A DNA stretch of 13,793 nt from UBA5336 sp039034035 (lineage in GTDB: Bacteria; Pseudomonadota; Alphaproteobacteria; Caulobacterales; Hyphomonadaceae): the NCBI GenBank assembly GCA_039034035.1, contig JBCCBN010000069.1, positions 1 through 13,793 on the forward strand, read 5' to 3'. Shown here piece by piece: positions 7,542 to 13,793 of this stretch. Within the stretch, counting starts at the first letter, position 1; each line of letters opens with the position of its first letter. The notes beneath the pieces are model-generated. The model saw only the letters and a list, made by a program, of their open reading frames with translations. It ran no database searches and was not told where the DNA came from. Made by a program: the position numbers and the translations under genes.

Positions 7542-8374
7542 CCGCTGGGCTGGTCGCTGGTTGGAACAGCGGGGGACCGGTCGCGGGATCGGGATGCGTG
7601 GGTCTCTCGCTTCTGGCGCTCTCGCTCGCGCAATTCGTCGGAGAAGGCGCTGGCAAAGACGCCAGCGGGCAGGGCGACGACGCCGATGCCGGCCAGCGCA
7701 ATGAAGGACGCGGCGATCTTGCCCAGCGTCGTGACGGGATAGATGTCGCCATAGCCAACGGTTGTCAGCGTCGCGATGGCCCACCACACCGCTCGGGGGA
7801 TGGAGCCGAATTCTTCGCGGCCCTGACCGACCCCTTCGATATAGTAAAGCACGACCGCCGCGATGTAGACGAGCGCCAGCGCCATGGCGAGCGTTGTTAA
7901 AAGCTGCCCACCGGACCGGCGGATCGTGGCGCCGAGAACGTCGAAGGCCGGAACGAACCGGGCCAGTTTGATCAACCGCGCCAGACGCAGGACTGGTAGT
8001 AGGCCGACCACGGCGGATTCAGCTTGCGGCGCGATGATCATCACCGTCAGTTCGGGCGCAAAGGCGACCAGGTCCGCCAGGGCAAACGGGGTGAACACGT
8101 ATTTGATACGCCCGCCCACGCCGCGATAGGCCTGGTCCTCGCCGGCAATCCAGAGCCGAAGAACGTATTCGACCGCGAAGCAGACCAGGATCGCGAAATT
8201 GGCGAGCCACAGCCCGGTTCGGGCGCTGTCTGGGAGCGTGGGCTCGGTCTCCAAGGCGAGGAGCAGGAAGCTGGCGAGCACCAGGAGCACGATGATCCGG
8301 TTGACCGATGACAGTCCCGGCTTCTCGCGGGCGACCGGTTCCATTTCGCGATAGAGCGCGCTGCGGATACCCAT
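7511..8374 (-). CDS. Voltage-gated potassium channel (six transmembrane segments)
   Basis: A 287-residue inner-membrane channel. Hydrophobic segments are at about residues 26-43 (S1), 55-76 (S2), 96-114 (S3), 123-143 (S4), 158-179 (S5) and 217-242 (S6). S4 has basic residues at every third position (Arg130, Arg133, Lys136, Arg139), the pattern of a voltage sensor. The potassium selectivity filter TVGYGD is at 205-210 after the pore helix AVWWAIATLT. The cytoplasmic C-terminus (from about 246) is short, charged then Ser/Pro-rich, with no cyclic-nucleotide or RCK domain. The ATG at 8374 has GAGG four bases upstream. It starts only 52 bases after the pheT stop, with no clear terminator, so it may receive read-through from the translation operon. 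Physiological role (membrane potential or potassium balance) is inferred from the family. Confidence 0.93.
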   Translation of the reverse strand: MGIRSALYREMEPVAREKPGLSSVNRIIVLLVLASFLLLALETEPTLPDSARTGLWLANFAILVCFAVEYVLRLWIAGEDQAYRGVGGRIKYVFTPFALADLVAFAPELTVMIIAPQAESAVVGLLPVLRLARLIKLARFVPAFDVLGATIRRSGGQLLTTLAMALALVYIAAVVLYYIEGVGQGREEFGSIPRAVWWAIATLTTVGYGDIYPVTTLGKIAASFIALAGIGVVALPAGVFASAFSDELRERERQKRETHASRSRDRSPAVPTSDQPSGQADTGVTSP

Positions 8375-8426
8375 GGGGCCTCGCTTTCAAGTGTTCCTGT
8401 ACGGCCTTCCCCGGACCGTCCCCGAT

Positions 8427-10838
8427 TTACGCCCGTAGCACGCCGCCACAACCCTTGGCGACGGTCTCGACCACCTTGTTCATGACATGGTCGATCTGGT
8501 TGTCCTTCATGGGTTCGCCGCGGGGGCTCAGCGTGATCTCGATCGCAATCGATTTCTGGCCAGTGGGCACGCCCTGGCCGCGATAGACGTCGAACACGCT
8601 CACATCGGTGATCAGGCCCTTCTCTGCGGATCGGGCGAGGCGCATGATCTCGCCAGCCGGGACAGCCTCCTCGACCAGGAAGGCCAGGTCGCGGCGAATG
8701 GGCGTCTGGTCGGGGACGTCATGGACGGGTTTGGTCTTGCCCGTCTTGGCCTTTGCCTTGGGCCTGGGGAGCGCGGCGAGGTCCAGTTCGAAGGCGTAGA
8801 TTGGCCCCGAAACATCGAGCGCATTGAGCACGCGCGGATGGATGGCGCCGAAGGTCGCGACGGTTACCTTGGGGCCAAGCTTGAGCGCAGCCGACTGACC
8901 GGGGTGCCAAGGGCCACCGGCATCATTGACGATCTGGAACCGGTCCGGCGATTGGCCCACCGCATCGAGCAGGGCGAAGAGGTCTGCTTTCAGGTCGAAG
9001 AGCGAAACGGACCGGTCGCCTTGCCAGTGGCGCAGGTGGGCCGGCCGGACCATGCCAGCGATCACGGCGGCCTGACCGGTCGGGCTGTCGTCGCGGTAAA
9101 TCGGCCCTGCTTCGAAGAGCCGAACTTCGCGCTCACCCCGGTCTGCCGCGCGTTGGGCGGCCAGCGCCAGATTGCCCAGCGTGGTAGGGCGCATCTGGTC
9201 CAGTGTGCTGGTCACGGGGTTGGCGATCGCAAGACCAGGATGAAGAGCGTTTTCGCCGCCGGCGAACAACGCGGCATGGGCGCGGCTCATGAAGCTCCAC
9301 GATACCGCCTCCTGATAGCCGCGTGCGGCCATGGCGCGGCGACCGGACCGGATCTGTCCCTGGGTCGGGGTCAGCATGGCCCGGACCCCGCCTTCCGGCG
9401 CGGGCAGGGATGTGGTCGGCAATTCGTCGAAGCCGACCAGACGGGCGATCTCCTCAACGCAATCGGCCGACTGCTCGAAATCGAAACGCCAGGAGGGCGG
9501 GGTGACATACCAGGCATCGCCGGCATCCTCGATGGCGCAACCGAGATCCTTGAGGAGGGATTTCATCTTCTGGGGCCGCACATTCAGACCGGTGAGCCGA
9601 ACCACGTCGGCCTTGTTGAACGTGACTGCTCCCTGGGGCTCAGGCGGGGCACCGGCGACTGCCATGTGGGACGCTTTGCCGCCGCCATATTCGAGCACCA
9701 ATGCACTGGCCTGGGCGAGGCCGTCGGCGCAGCTTTGCGGATCGACACCGCGCTCGAACCGGTATTTGGCGTCCGAGTTGATCGCCGTGGCGCGCCCGGT
9801 GCGGGCGGTGCGGAGCTGATCGAACCAGGCCGCTTCGAGGAAGACGTTCGTGGTCTCGTCAGACACGGCCGTGCTTTCCCCGCCCATTACACCGCCCAGG
9901 CCGATCACGCCGCTATCGTCGGCTATGACGCACATGTCGGGGGTGATATCATAGGTCTTGCCATCAAGGGCGAGGAGCGTTTCGCCGGCTTTGCCCAGTC
10001 GTGCCACAACCGGGCCGGTCAGCTTGTCGGCGTCATAGGCGTGCAGGGGCCGGGCGCGGTCCAGCGAAATGTAGTTGGTTACGTCGACGAGTAGGGATTT
10101 GGGCTGAATACCAACCGCCCGCAGGCGCTGTTGCATCCAGTCTGGCGAGGGACCGTTGCGGACGCCCCGGACGAAGACACCGTGAAAGACCGGGCATGCG
10201 GCTTCGTGATGGAGCTCGATCTGGATTGGGCAAGCGAACGCGCCGGGCACCGGCTTGGTCTTCGGCGCGACGAACCGTCCGGCGCCGGCGGCGGCCAGGT
10301 CGCGCGCTATGCCCATGACGCCAAGCCAGTCGGGCCGGTTGGGCGTGACTTCGAAATCGATCACGGGGTCAGTCAGCCCGAGGGCTTCGGCGGCGGGTGT
10401 TCCCAGCGGAATGCTGTCCGCCAGGTCGGCGATCCCATCATGGTCGTCACCGGCATTCAGTTCCTTGGTGGAACACAGCATGCCCTGGCTCTCGACGCCG
10501 CGGATCTTGCGGGGCTTCTTGTCCAGCGTCAGGTCCATGCCGGGGATATAGGTGCCGAGCGGCGCGTAGATGGCGGTCATGCCGGTGCGGGCATTCGGCG
10601 CCCCGCAGACGATGGTTTTCGGACCATCAATCGTGTCGACATCGCAGACCCGCAGCCGGTCAGCATCGGGATGGGGATTGGCCGCCCGCACTTTGGCGAC
10701 GGTGAACCCCGCCAGCGCGGCGGCGGGATCCTGCACGTCCTCGTACTCCAGGCCGGCCTTCAGCATGGTGGCGAGGATTTCGTCGAGTGATTTCTTGGTT
10801 GCGAGATAGTCCTGCAACCAGGACAGGGAGAACTTCAT
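8427..10838 (-). CDS. pheT: Phenylalanine--tRNA ligase beta subunit
   Basis: The 803-residue beta subunit of the heterotetrameric phenylalanyl-tRNA synthetase, which charges tRNA-Phe and edits misactivated tyrosine. The N-terminus MKFSLSWLQDYL is typical. Next come an EMAP/OB-fold tRNA-binding domain at about 40-148 (VRAANPHPDADRLRVCDVD), the B3/B4 editing domain at roughly 210-375, the B5 domain at about 400-475 and a catalytic-like core. A C-terminal ferredoxin-fold anticodon-binding domain covers about 709-802 (IRRDLAFLVEEAVPAGEI), reached through a Lys/Ala-rich linker (KAKAKTGKTK). It is full length with no frameshift. There is no strong ribosome binding site before the ATG; instead the start overlaps the stop of the upstream ASCH gene as ATGA, so translation is probably coupled to that gene. 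Confidence 0.98.
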   Translation of the reverse strand: MKFSLSWLQDYLATKKSLDEILATMLKAGLEYEDVQDPAAALAGFTVAKVRAANPHPDADRLRVCDVDTIDGPKTIVCGAPNARTGMTAIYAPLGTYIPGMDLTLDKKPRKIRGVESQGMLCSTKELNAGDDHDGIADLADSIPLGTPAAEALGLTDPVIDFEVTPNRPDWLGVMGIARDLAAAGAGRFVAPKTKPVPGAFACPIQIELHHEAACPVFHGVFVRGVRNGPSPDWMQQRLRAVGIQPKSLLVDVTNYISLDRARPLHAYDADKLTGPVVARLGKAGETLLALDGKTYDITPDMCVIADDSGVIGLGGVMGGESTAVSDETTNVFLEAAWFDQLRTARTGRATAINSDAKYRFERGVDPQSCADGLAQASALVLEYGGGKASHMAVAGAPPEPQGAVTFNKADVVRLTGLNVRPQKMKSLLKDLGCAIEDAGDAWYVTPPSWRFDFEQSADCVEEIARLVGFDELPTTSLPAPEGGVRAMLTPTQGQIRSGRRAMAARGYQEAVSWSFMSRAHAALFAGGENALHPGLAIANPVTSTLDQMRPTTLGNLALAAQRAADRGEREVRLFEAGPIYRDDSPTGQAAVIAGMVRPAHLRHWQGDRSVSLFDLKADLFALLDAVGQSPDRFQIVNDAGGPWHPGQSAALKLGPKVTVATFGAIHPRVLNALDVSGPIYAFELDLAALPRPKAKAKTGKTKPVHDVPDQTPIRRDLAFLVEEAVPAGEIMRLARSAEKGLITDVSVFDVYRGQGVPTGQKSIAIEITLSPRGEPMKDNQIDHVMNKVVETVAKGCGGVLRA

Positions 10839-11314
10839 GGATTGGGTCCCAGGGCTTTGTAGCCAGCGGCATAGGCTGCCGCGCGTTCGGCGTCCACATG
10901 GCGCGGGGCTTCAGCGGCGAAGTGGAGGTCCAGAATGTCGACAAGGCTGAAGGTTTCGAAAATCACGGCCATATCTGGCGACCAGGTGCCTTCACGGGTG
11001 AAGAAGGCTTCGTGGCCATCGCGCCAATAGGCGTGGCTGAGGTCACCTTCGCCTTCGAGCGCGGCCATTTCGGAGGTGACGTCGCTGAACGGGAGGGTGT
11101 CGAGCCCTGTGGTCTCGATGATCGCCACGGGGGTGCCGTTTCCGCTGAGGCAGACCTGGCGTTCACCGATCGCGGCGTCGGGACCGTGAACGGCCGCGCT
11201 GCAGGTCGCGGTCTTCAGCCGCGCCACGACGAGGGCGGCGAGCCGGTCTGCCATGTGGCGAGAGTCGCCGAACTGGAACGTCGGCAAATCTTGCCAGCTG
11301 TCGTCAGCCGTCAT
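10835..11314 (-). CDS. ASCH-domain protein encoded between pheS and pheT
   Basis: A 159-residue protein with one ASCH domain (PUA-like fold, predicted RNA binding) covering most of its length: FQFGDS at 13-18, RLKTAT at 32-37 (the usual G-K-T-x-T motif with Leu for Gly), GTPVAIIET at 60-68, then EGEGDLSHAYWRDGH and the C-terminal VIFETFSLVDIL. In YqfB, an ASCH protein that hydrolyses N4-acetylcytidine, Lys and Thr three residues apart plus a Glu form the catalytic set; Lys34, Thr37 and Glu67 here occupy comparable places. That is suggestive only, since YqfB is shorter. The ATG at 11314 follows AAAGGGGG by five bases; longer in-frame forms would run into pheS. Its stop overlaps the pheT start by four bases, so it is an integral part of the pheST operon. 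The substrate is unknown. Confidence 0.88.
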   Translation of the reverse strand: MTADDSWQDLPTFQFGDSRHMADRLAALVVARLKTATCSAAVHGPDAAIGERQVCLSGNGTPVAIIETTGLDTLPFSDVTSEMAALEGEGDLSHAYWRDGHEAFFTREGTWSPDMAVIFETFSLVDILDLHFAAEAPRHVDAERAAAYAAGYKALGPNP

Positions 11315-11352
11315 TCCGGCCCCCTTTCCAGCGGTGTTTTGCCCTCGCACAT
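11311..11352 (-). CDS. Possible 13-codon mini-ORF between pheS and the ASCH gene
   Basis: The short frame encodes MCEGKTPLERGPE and then TGA. Its ATG follows AGGAG by eight bases, and that site overlaps the pheS stop codon. Its own stop overlaps the ASCH start as ATGA. This arrangement could hand ribosomes from pheS to the ASCH gene. It contains no Phe codon, so it is not a phenylalanine attenuator peptide. At this length it may be chance; no conservation can be judged here. Confidence 0.25.
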   Translation of the reverse strand: MCEGKTPLERGPE

Positions 11353-11363
11353 GGCGACCGCTC

Positions 11364-12437
11364 CTAGCTGAGGCCGCCACTGACCGATGGGGTGGACCAG
11401 GGCGCGAAGCCATAGTGGCGGGTCCAGGACGGATCGGCTTCGAAATAGGGGCGCAGGTCCGGCATGCCGTATTTCAGCATAGCCAATCGGTCGACGCCCA
11501 TGCCGAAAGCGAAGCCCTGATACTCGTCAGGGTCGATGCCGCAATTCCTGAGCACGTTGGGATGGACCATGCCGGAGCCGAGGATTTCCATCCACTGGTC
11601 GCCCTCGCCGATCGCGATGGCGTCGCCCTGTTTGCGATACTTTACGTCCATTTCAGCTGACGGTTCGGTGAAGGGGAAGAAGTGGGGGCGGAAGCGAGCC
11701 TCCACCGTGTCCACTTCAAAGAACGCCTTCACGAAATCGATGAGGCAGCCCTTCAGGTGTCCCATGTGGATGCCCCTCTCAATCACCAGGCCCTCGACCT
11801 GGTGGAACATCGGCGTGTGTGTGGCGTCCCAGTCATTGCGGTAGACCCGGCCCGGCGCGATGATGCGGATCGGCGGCTTTTGCGCCATCATCGTGCGGAT
11901 CTGGACGGGCGATGTGTGGGTGCGGAGCACTTTCTGTTGCCCCTCCTGGTCGGGGACCATGAAGAAGGTGTCGTGGATTTCCCGCGCCGGATGGCCTTCG
12001 GGGAAGTTCAGCGCGGTGAAGTTGTGCCAGTCATCCTCGATGTCCGGCCCTTCGGCGACAGCAAAGCCCATATCGCCGAAGATGGCGGCAATTTCCTCGA
12101 AGACCTGCATGACCGGATGGAGGGCGCCTGGCGTTTCCGGCGGTGGGGGAAGGGTGAGGTCCAGCGTGTCGGTGCGGAGCGACGCCTCAAGGGCGACGTT
12201 TTCCAGCGCGGTCTTGCGAGCCTCGATCGCTTCGGCGACACGGGTTTTGAGCGCATTCAGCTTTGGGCCCATTTCCTGCCGCTCGTCCGGGCTCATCTTG
12301 CCGAGCGTTTTCATCAGACTGGAAACCCGGCCTTTTTTGCCGAGTTCCGCCACGCGCACGGTCTCGAGTGTGTCGAGATCAGGAGCGGCTTCAACGGCGC
12401 TCAGGGCTTCTGCTTCAGTGGTATCTATCTCGGACAT
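11364..12437 (-). CDS. pheS: Phenylalanine--tRNA ligase alpha subunit
   Basis: The 357-residue catalytic alpha subunit, a class II aminoacyl-tRNA synthetase. Residues 1-90 form the N-terminal coiled coil that contacts tRNA. The catalytic core has LHPVMQVFEEIAAIF (106-120), motif 2 GRVYRNDWDATHTPMFHQVE (196-215), FTEPSAEMDV (256-265) and motif 3 GFAFGMGVDRLAMLKYG (308-324). The C-terminus runs on past the usual bacterial end with WTRHYGFAPWSTP...GGLS, a tail I associate with alphaproteobacterial PheS. The ATG lies four bases after the stop of the GNAT gene and has only a weak ribosome binding site, so coupling is likely. The ASCH gene starts 49 bases after its stop, separating it from pheT. 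Confidence 0.98.
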   Translation of the reverse strand: MSEIDTTEAEALSAVEAAPDLDTLETVRVAELGKKGRVSSLMKTLGKMSPDERQEMGPKLNALKTRVAEAIEARKTALENVALEASLRTDTLDLTLPPPPETPGALHPVMQVFEEIAAIFGDMGFAVAEGPDIEDDWHNFTALNFPEGHPAREIHDTFFMVPDQEGQQKVLRTHTSPVQIRTMMAQKPPIRIIAPGRVYRNDWDATHTPMFHQVEGLVIERGIHMGHLKGCLIDFVKAFFEVDTVEARFRPHFFPFTEPSAEMDVKYRKQGDAIAIGEGDQWMEILGSGMVHPNVLRNCGIDPDEYQGFAFGMGVDRLAMLKYGMPDLRPYFEADPSWTRHYGFAPWSTPSVSGGLS

Positions 12438-12441
12438 GGCT

Positions 12442-12900
12442 TCAGGTCTTGTCGGTGGTGGGCACTACGGCCATTTCTGGGTCTAGCCATTTGGCCATAA
12501 CGATGCGCGGCGTTTCCGCATAGTCTTGTCGGTCGTAGAATTGCGAGACGGCTTCGTTCCCCGGCCGGATCATGAGTTGAATTTTGCGAGCGCCCCGATC
12601 GCTCGCCCAGGTCTCTGCGGCTTGAATGAGGCGGCTTCCCAGGTGCTCCCGGCGATTATCCGGTGCCACGGCGAGGTAGTAGATCCACGCCCGGTGGCCA
12701 TCATCACCGACCATGACGCTACCGACGACCTGGTCTGCCTCCAGCGCAAGTATGATGTCGGAAGAGGCGCTGGCGAGTGCGCGCGCGAAGTCCTGCTCCG
12801 GCAGGTTGTGGGACGCGATCAGACCCGCCTCGCTCCAAAGGGCTATGACGGCCGGCGCGTCAGCCTGAATTGCGAGCCGGAGGACGGGCGCGCCGGGCAT
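12442..12900 (-). CDS. GNAT-family N-acetyltransferase, YpeA-like, encoded between rplT and pheS
   Basis: A 152-residue acetyl-CoA-dependent acetyltransferase. It closely resembles E. coli YpeA around GSVMVGDDGHR (60-70) and YYLAVAP (74-80), followed by the CoA-binding motif A region, then KIQLMIRPGN and a C-terminal FYDRQDY block. The pyrophosphate-binding signature, normally (Q/R)-x-x-G-x-(G/A), reads RREHLG at 83-88, so His86 replaces the first glycine; this may weaken or alter CoA binding. Its ATG is eight bases after the rplT stop and its own stop four bases before pheS, so it is embedded in the operon. No strong ribosome binding site precedes it. The substrate is unknown. A ribosomal protein, tRNA or synthetase is a contextual guess, and YpeA itself is poorly characterised. 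Confidence 0.88.
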   Translation of the reverse strand: MPGAPVLRLAIQADAPAVIALWSEAGLIASHNLPEQDFARALASASSDIILALEADQVVGSVMVGDDGHRAWIYYLAVAPDNRREHLGSRLIQAAETWASDRGARKIQLMIRPGNEAVSQFYDRQDYAETPRIVMAKWLDPEMAVVPTTDKT

Positions 12901-12908
12901 GGGACTGC

Positions 12909-13271
12909 TTAGGCGAGTGCACCCTTGGCCTGTTCGACGAGCGCCTTGAAGGCATCCGGTTCGCGGACGGCGAGGTCGGCCATGACCTTGCGGTCGACTT
13001 CCACGCCAGCCTTTGTAAGGCCGTCGATGAAGCGGGAATAGGTCAACTGGTCATCATGCAGCCGCACGGCAGCATTGATGCGCTGGATCCACAGGGAGCG
13101 GTATTTCCGCTTCTTCACCTTGCGGCCGACATAGGCGTATTCGCCGGCTTTCCAGACGGCGGCATGGGCGGTGCGGAACGTGTTCTTGCGGCGGCCGCGA
13201 TAGCCTTTGGCGGCGTCGAGGATCTTCTTGTGACGCGCGTGGGCGGGGACTTTGTTGCGGGAACGGGGCAT
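12909..13271 (-). CDS. rplT: 50S ribosomal protein bL20
   Basis: A 120-residue primary 23S rRNA-binding protein needed early in assembly of the large subunit. The N-terminal extension is strongly basic (KKILDAAKGYRGRRKNTFRT at 15-34). The globular half contains RKYRSLWIQRINAAVR (55-70) and YSRFIDGLTKAGVEVDRKV, all family hallmarks. Length is as expected. The ATG at 13271 has GAAGAAGAG about eight bases upstream. It follows rpmI by 99 bases. In many bacteria L20 represses this operon by binding its leader; no such site can be shown from sequence alone here. Confidence 0.98.
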   Translation of the reverse strand: MPRSRNKVPAHARHKKILDAAKGYRGRRKNTFRTAHAAVWKAGEYAYVGRKVKKRKYRSLWIQRINAAVRLHDDQLTYSRFIDGLTKAGVEVDRKVMADLAVREPDAFKALVEQAKGALA

Positions 13272-13370
13272 GGGTCAGGCTCTTCTTCGGTATCGGTTCA
13301 GGATCGGTGGCACCGGGTTTACGATGCAAGGTCTCGGCATGATCGCTTTGATCTTACCAGGCGAAAGCGC

Positions 13371-13571
13371 CTACAGGCCGTAGGGCAGGTAGCGCTTCAC
13401 GCGGGCCTCGTCGGCTTTCGCCGCGACGGACGTGCCCCGGTTTTGGCGGATGTACTTGCCATTGTGGCTGATCAGGCGGTGGCGCTTTCCAGCCACGCCA
13501 TGCTTCAGCTTGCCGGTGGCGGTGATCTTGAACCGCTTCGCAGCGGCCTTCTTGGTCTTCATCTTCGGCAT
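13371..13571 (-). CDS. rpmI: 50S ribosomal protein bL35
   Basis: A 66-residue, very basic ribosomal protein. The sequence MPKMKTKKAAAKRFKITATG, then KLKHGVAGKRHRLISHNGK, is diagnostic. The ATG at 13571 is chosen because AAGGAG lies six bases upstream; the open frame continues further upstream, but that extension is not L35-like. A small hairpin (AGGCG/CGCCT, arms 13359-13363 and 13368-13372) starts within its stop codon but has no T-run, so transcription should continue into rplT. It is the first gene of the operon visible here; infC, its usual upstream partner in many bacteria, is not adjacent. Confidence 0.97.
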   Translation of the reverse strand: MPKMKTKKAAAKRFKITATGKLKHGVAGKRHRLISHNGKYIRQNRGTSVAAKADEARVKRYLPYGL

Positions 13572-13619
13572 GTTTGGCTCCTTTCGAGGACAGCACTCAC
13601 CCGGGTAGGGCGGCCGTTG

Positions 13620-13655
13620 GAACGCGCCATGGCAATGCCGTCGCCAGGGCCGTTC
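13620..13655 (-). promoter_or_regulatory. Imperfect hairpin in the rpmI leader
   Basis: On the minus strand GAACG-GCC at the 5' side pairs with GGC and CGTTC at the 3' side, with one bulged G. An inner TGGC/GCCA stem closes a nine-base loop. It would lie near the 5' end of a transcript started at the proposed promoter (13666-13694), roughly 50 bases before the rpmI ATG. A role in autoregulation by L20 or in transcript stability is possible but unproven. Confidence 0.3.
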
Positions 13656-13665
13656 GAGAGCGCGT

Positions 13666-13694
13666 CTTATGGCGGAGCGGTGGGCGGAATACAA
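13666..13694 (-). promoter_or_regulatory. Probable promoter of the rpmI-rplT-pheS-pheT operon
   Basis: Read on the minus strand, a -35-like TTGTAT (13689-13694, inside CTTGTAT) and a -10-like CATAAG (13666-13671) are 17 bases apart. The matches are moderate (three and four of six), and CTTG at the -35 suits alphaproteobacterial promoters. It lies between the stop of the upstream gene (13716) and rpmI, where a promoter for this operon is expected. Confidence 0.4.
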
Positions 13695-13715
13695 GTGCGA
13701 ATTCAGGCCCGTTCG

Positions 13716-13793
13716 TTAATCGCCAAAAGTGGTGCCGTCGCCCTCTTCATCGGTGATGATGACGGCTGGATTCAACGGGTCGCGATGCTCAAA
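13716..13793 (-). CDS. C-terminal end of an unidentified protein (cut by window edge)
   Basis: The last 25 codons of a minus-strand frame that enters from beyond the window and ends in TAA at 13716-13718. The visible peptide includes FEHRDPLNPAVIITDEEG and ends in TTFGD. It is the only minus-strand frame open through this stretch. The end does not look like translation initiation factor IF-3, the usual neighbour upstream of rpmI. I do not recognise the family, and such a short open stretch could be chance. Confidence 0.45.
   Translation of the reverse strand, partial: FEHRDPLNPAVIITDEEGDGTTFGD

Noticed and set aside
8487..10094. 535-codon plus-strand frame opposite pheT.
   Set aside because: Antisense shadow of a textbook PheT sequence; no motif of its own.
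13559..13630. Short upstream frame starting MARSNGRPTR that overlaps the rpmI start.
   Set aside because: No ribosome binding site precedes its ATG, and it would run over the good rpmI site.
13572..13694. 41-residue N-terminal extension of L35 from an ATG at 13694.
   Set aside because: Bacterial L35 begins at MPKMKTKK, which has an AAGGAG site six bases upstream; the extension would also cover the promoter region.

Overview
The window is a GC-rich stretch of ordinary chromosome, almost certainly from an alphaproteobacterium. Three things point there: the C-terminal tail of PheS, which ends in a HYGF...GGLS-type extension; codon use with heavy G/C at third positions; and the frequent GTG and TTG starts. 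A Hyphomonadaceae/Maricaulales-like organism is my best guess, from general resemblance only. I saw no insertion sequence, phage gene, CRISPR array, tRNA or rRNA.

Layout. (1) Positions 1-521, minus strand: the N-terminal part of an MscS mechanosensitive channel, cut by the window edge. (2) Positions 522-808: an intergenic stretch with a strong minus-strand terminator and a palindromic element that resembles a dispersed alphaproteobacterial intergenic repeat. (3) Positions 809-2242, minus strand: an NAD(P)-dependent aldehyde dehydrogenase with its own likely promoter. (4) Positions 2494-7541, plus strand: threonine dehydratase (ilvA), a lipoprotein with two FKBP domains, a Gfo/Idh/MocA oxidoreductase, an inositol-monophosphatase-family phosphatase and CysQ. 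The oxidoreductase and the phosphatase are one base apart and probably translationally coupled. (5) Positions 7511-8374, minus strand: a voltage-gated potassium channel whose 3' end overlaps the 3' end of cysQ. (6) Positions 8427-13571, minus strand: a translation operon read right to left as rpmI, rplT, a GNAT acetyltransferase, pheS, an ASCH-domain protein, pheT. (7) Positions 13716-13793, minus strand: the last 25 residues of an unidentified protein.

How the genes work together. The right half makes ribosomal proteins bL35 and bL20 and both subunits of phenylalanyl-tRNA synthetase from one tightly packed transcript, with a probable promoter just upstream of rpmI. Two accessory genes sit inside this operon: a YpeA-like GNAT acetyltransferase between rplT and pheS, and an ASCH-domain protein between pheS and pheT that overlaps the pheT start by four bases. 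They are the most interesting feature here, because GNAT proteins acetylate and some ASCH proteins (the YqfB type) remove acetyl groups from N4-acetylcytidine. The plus-strand block in the middle looks metabolic. CysQ recycles 3'-phosphoadenosine 5'-phosphate, while the oxidoreductase/phosphatase pair may act on a sugar or cyclitol, but its substrate cannot be read from the sequence.
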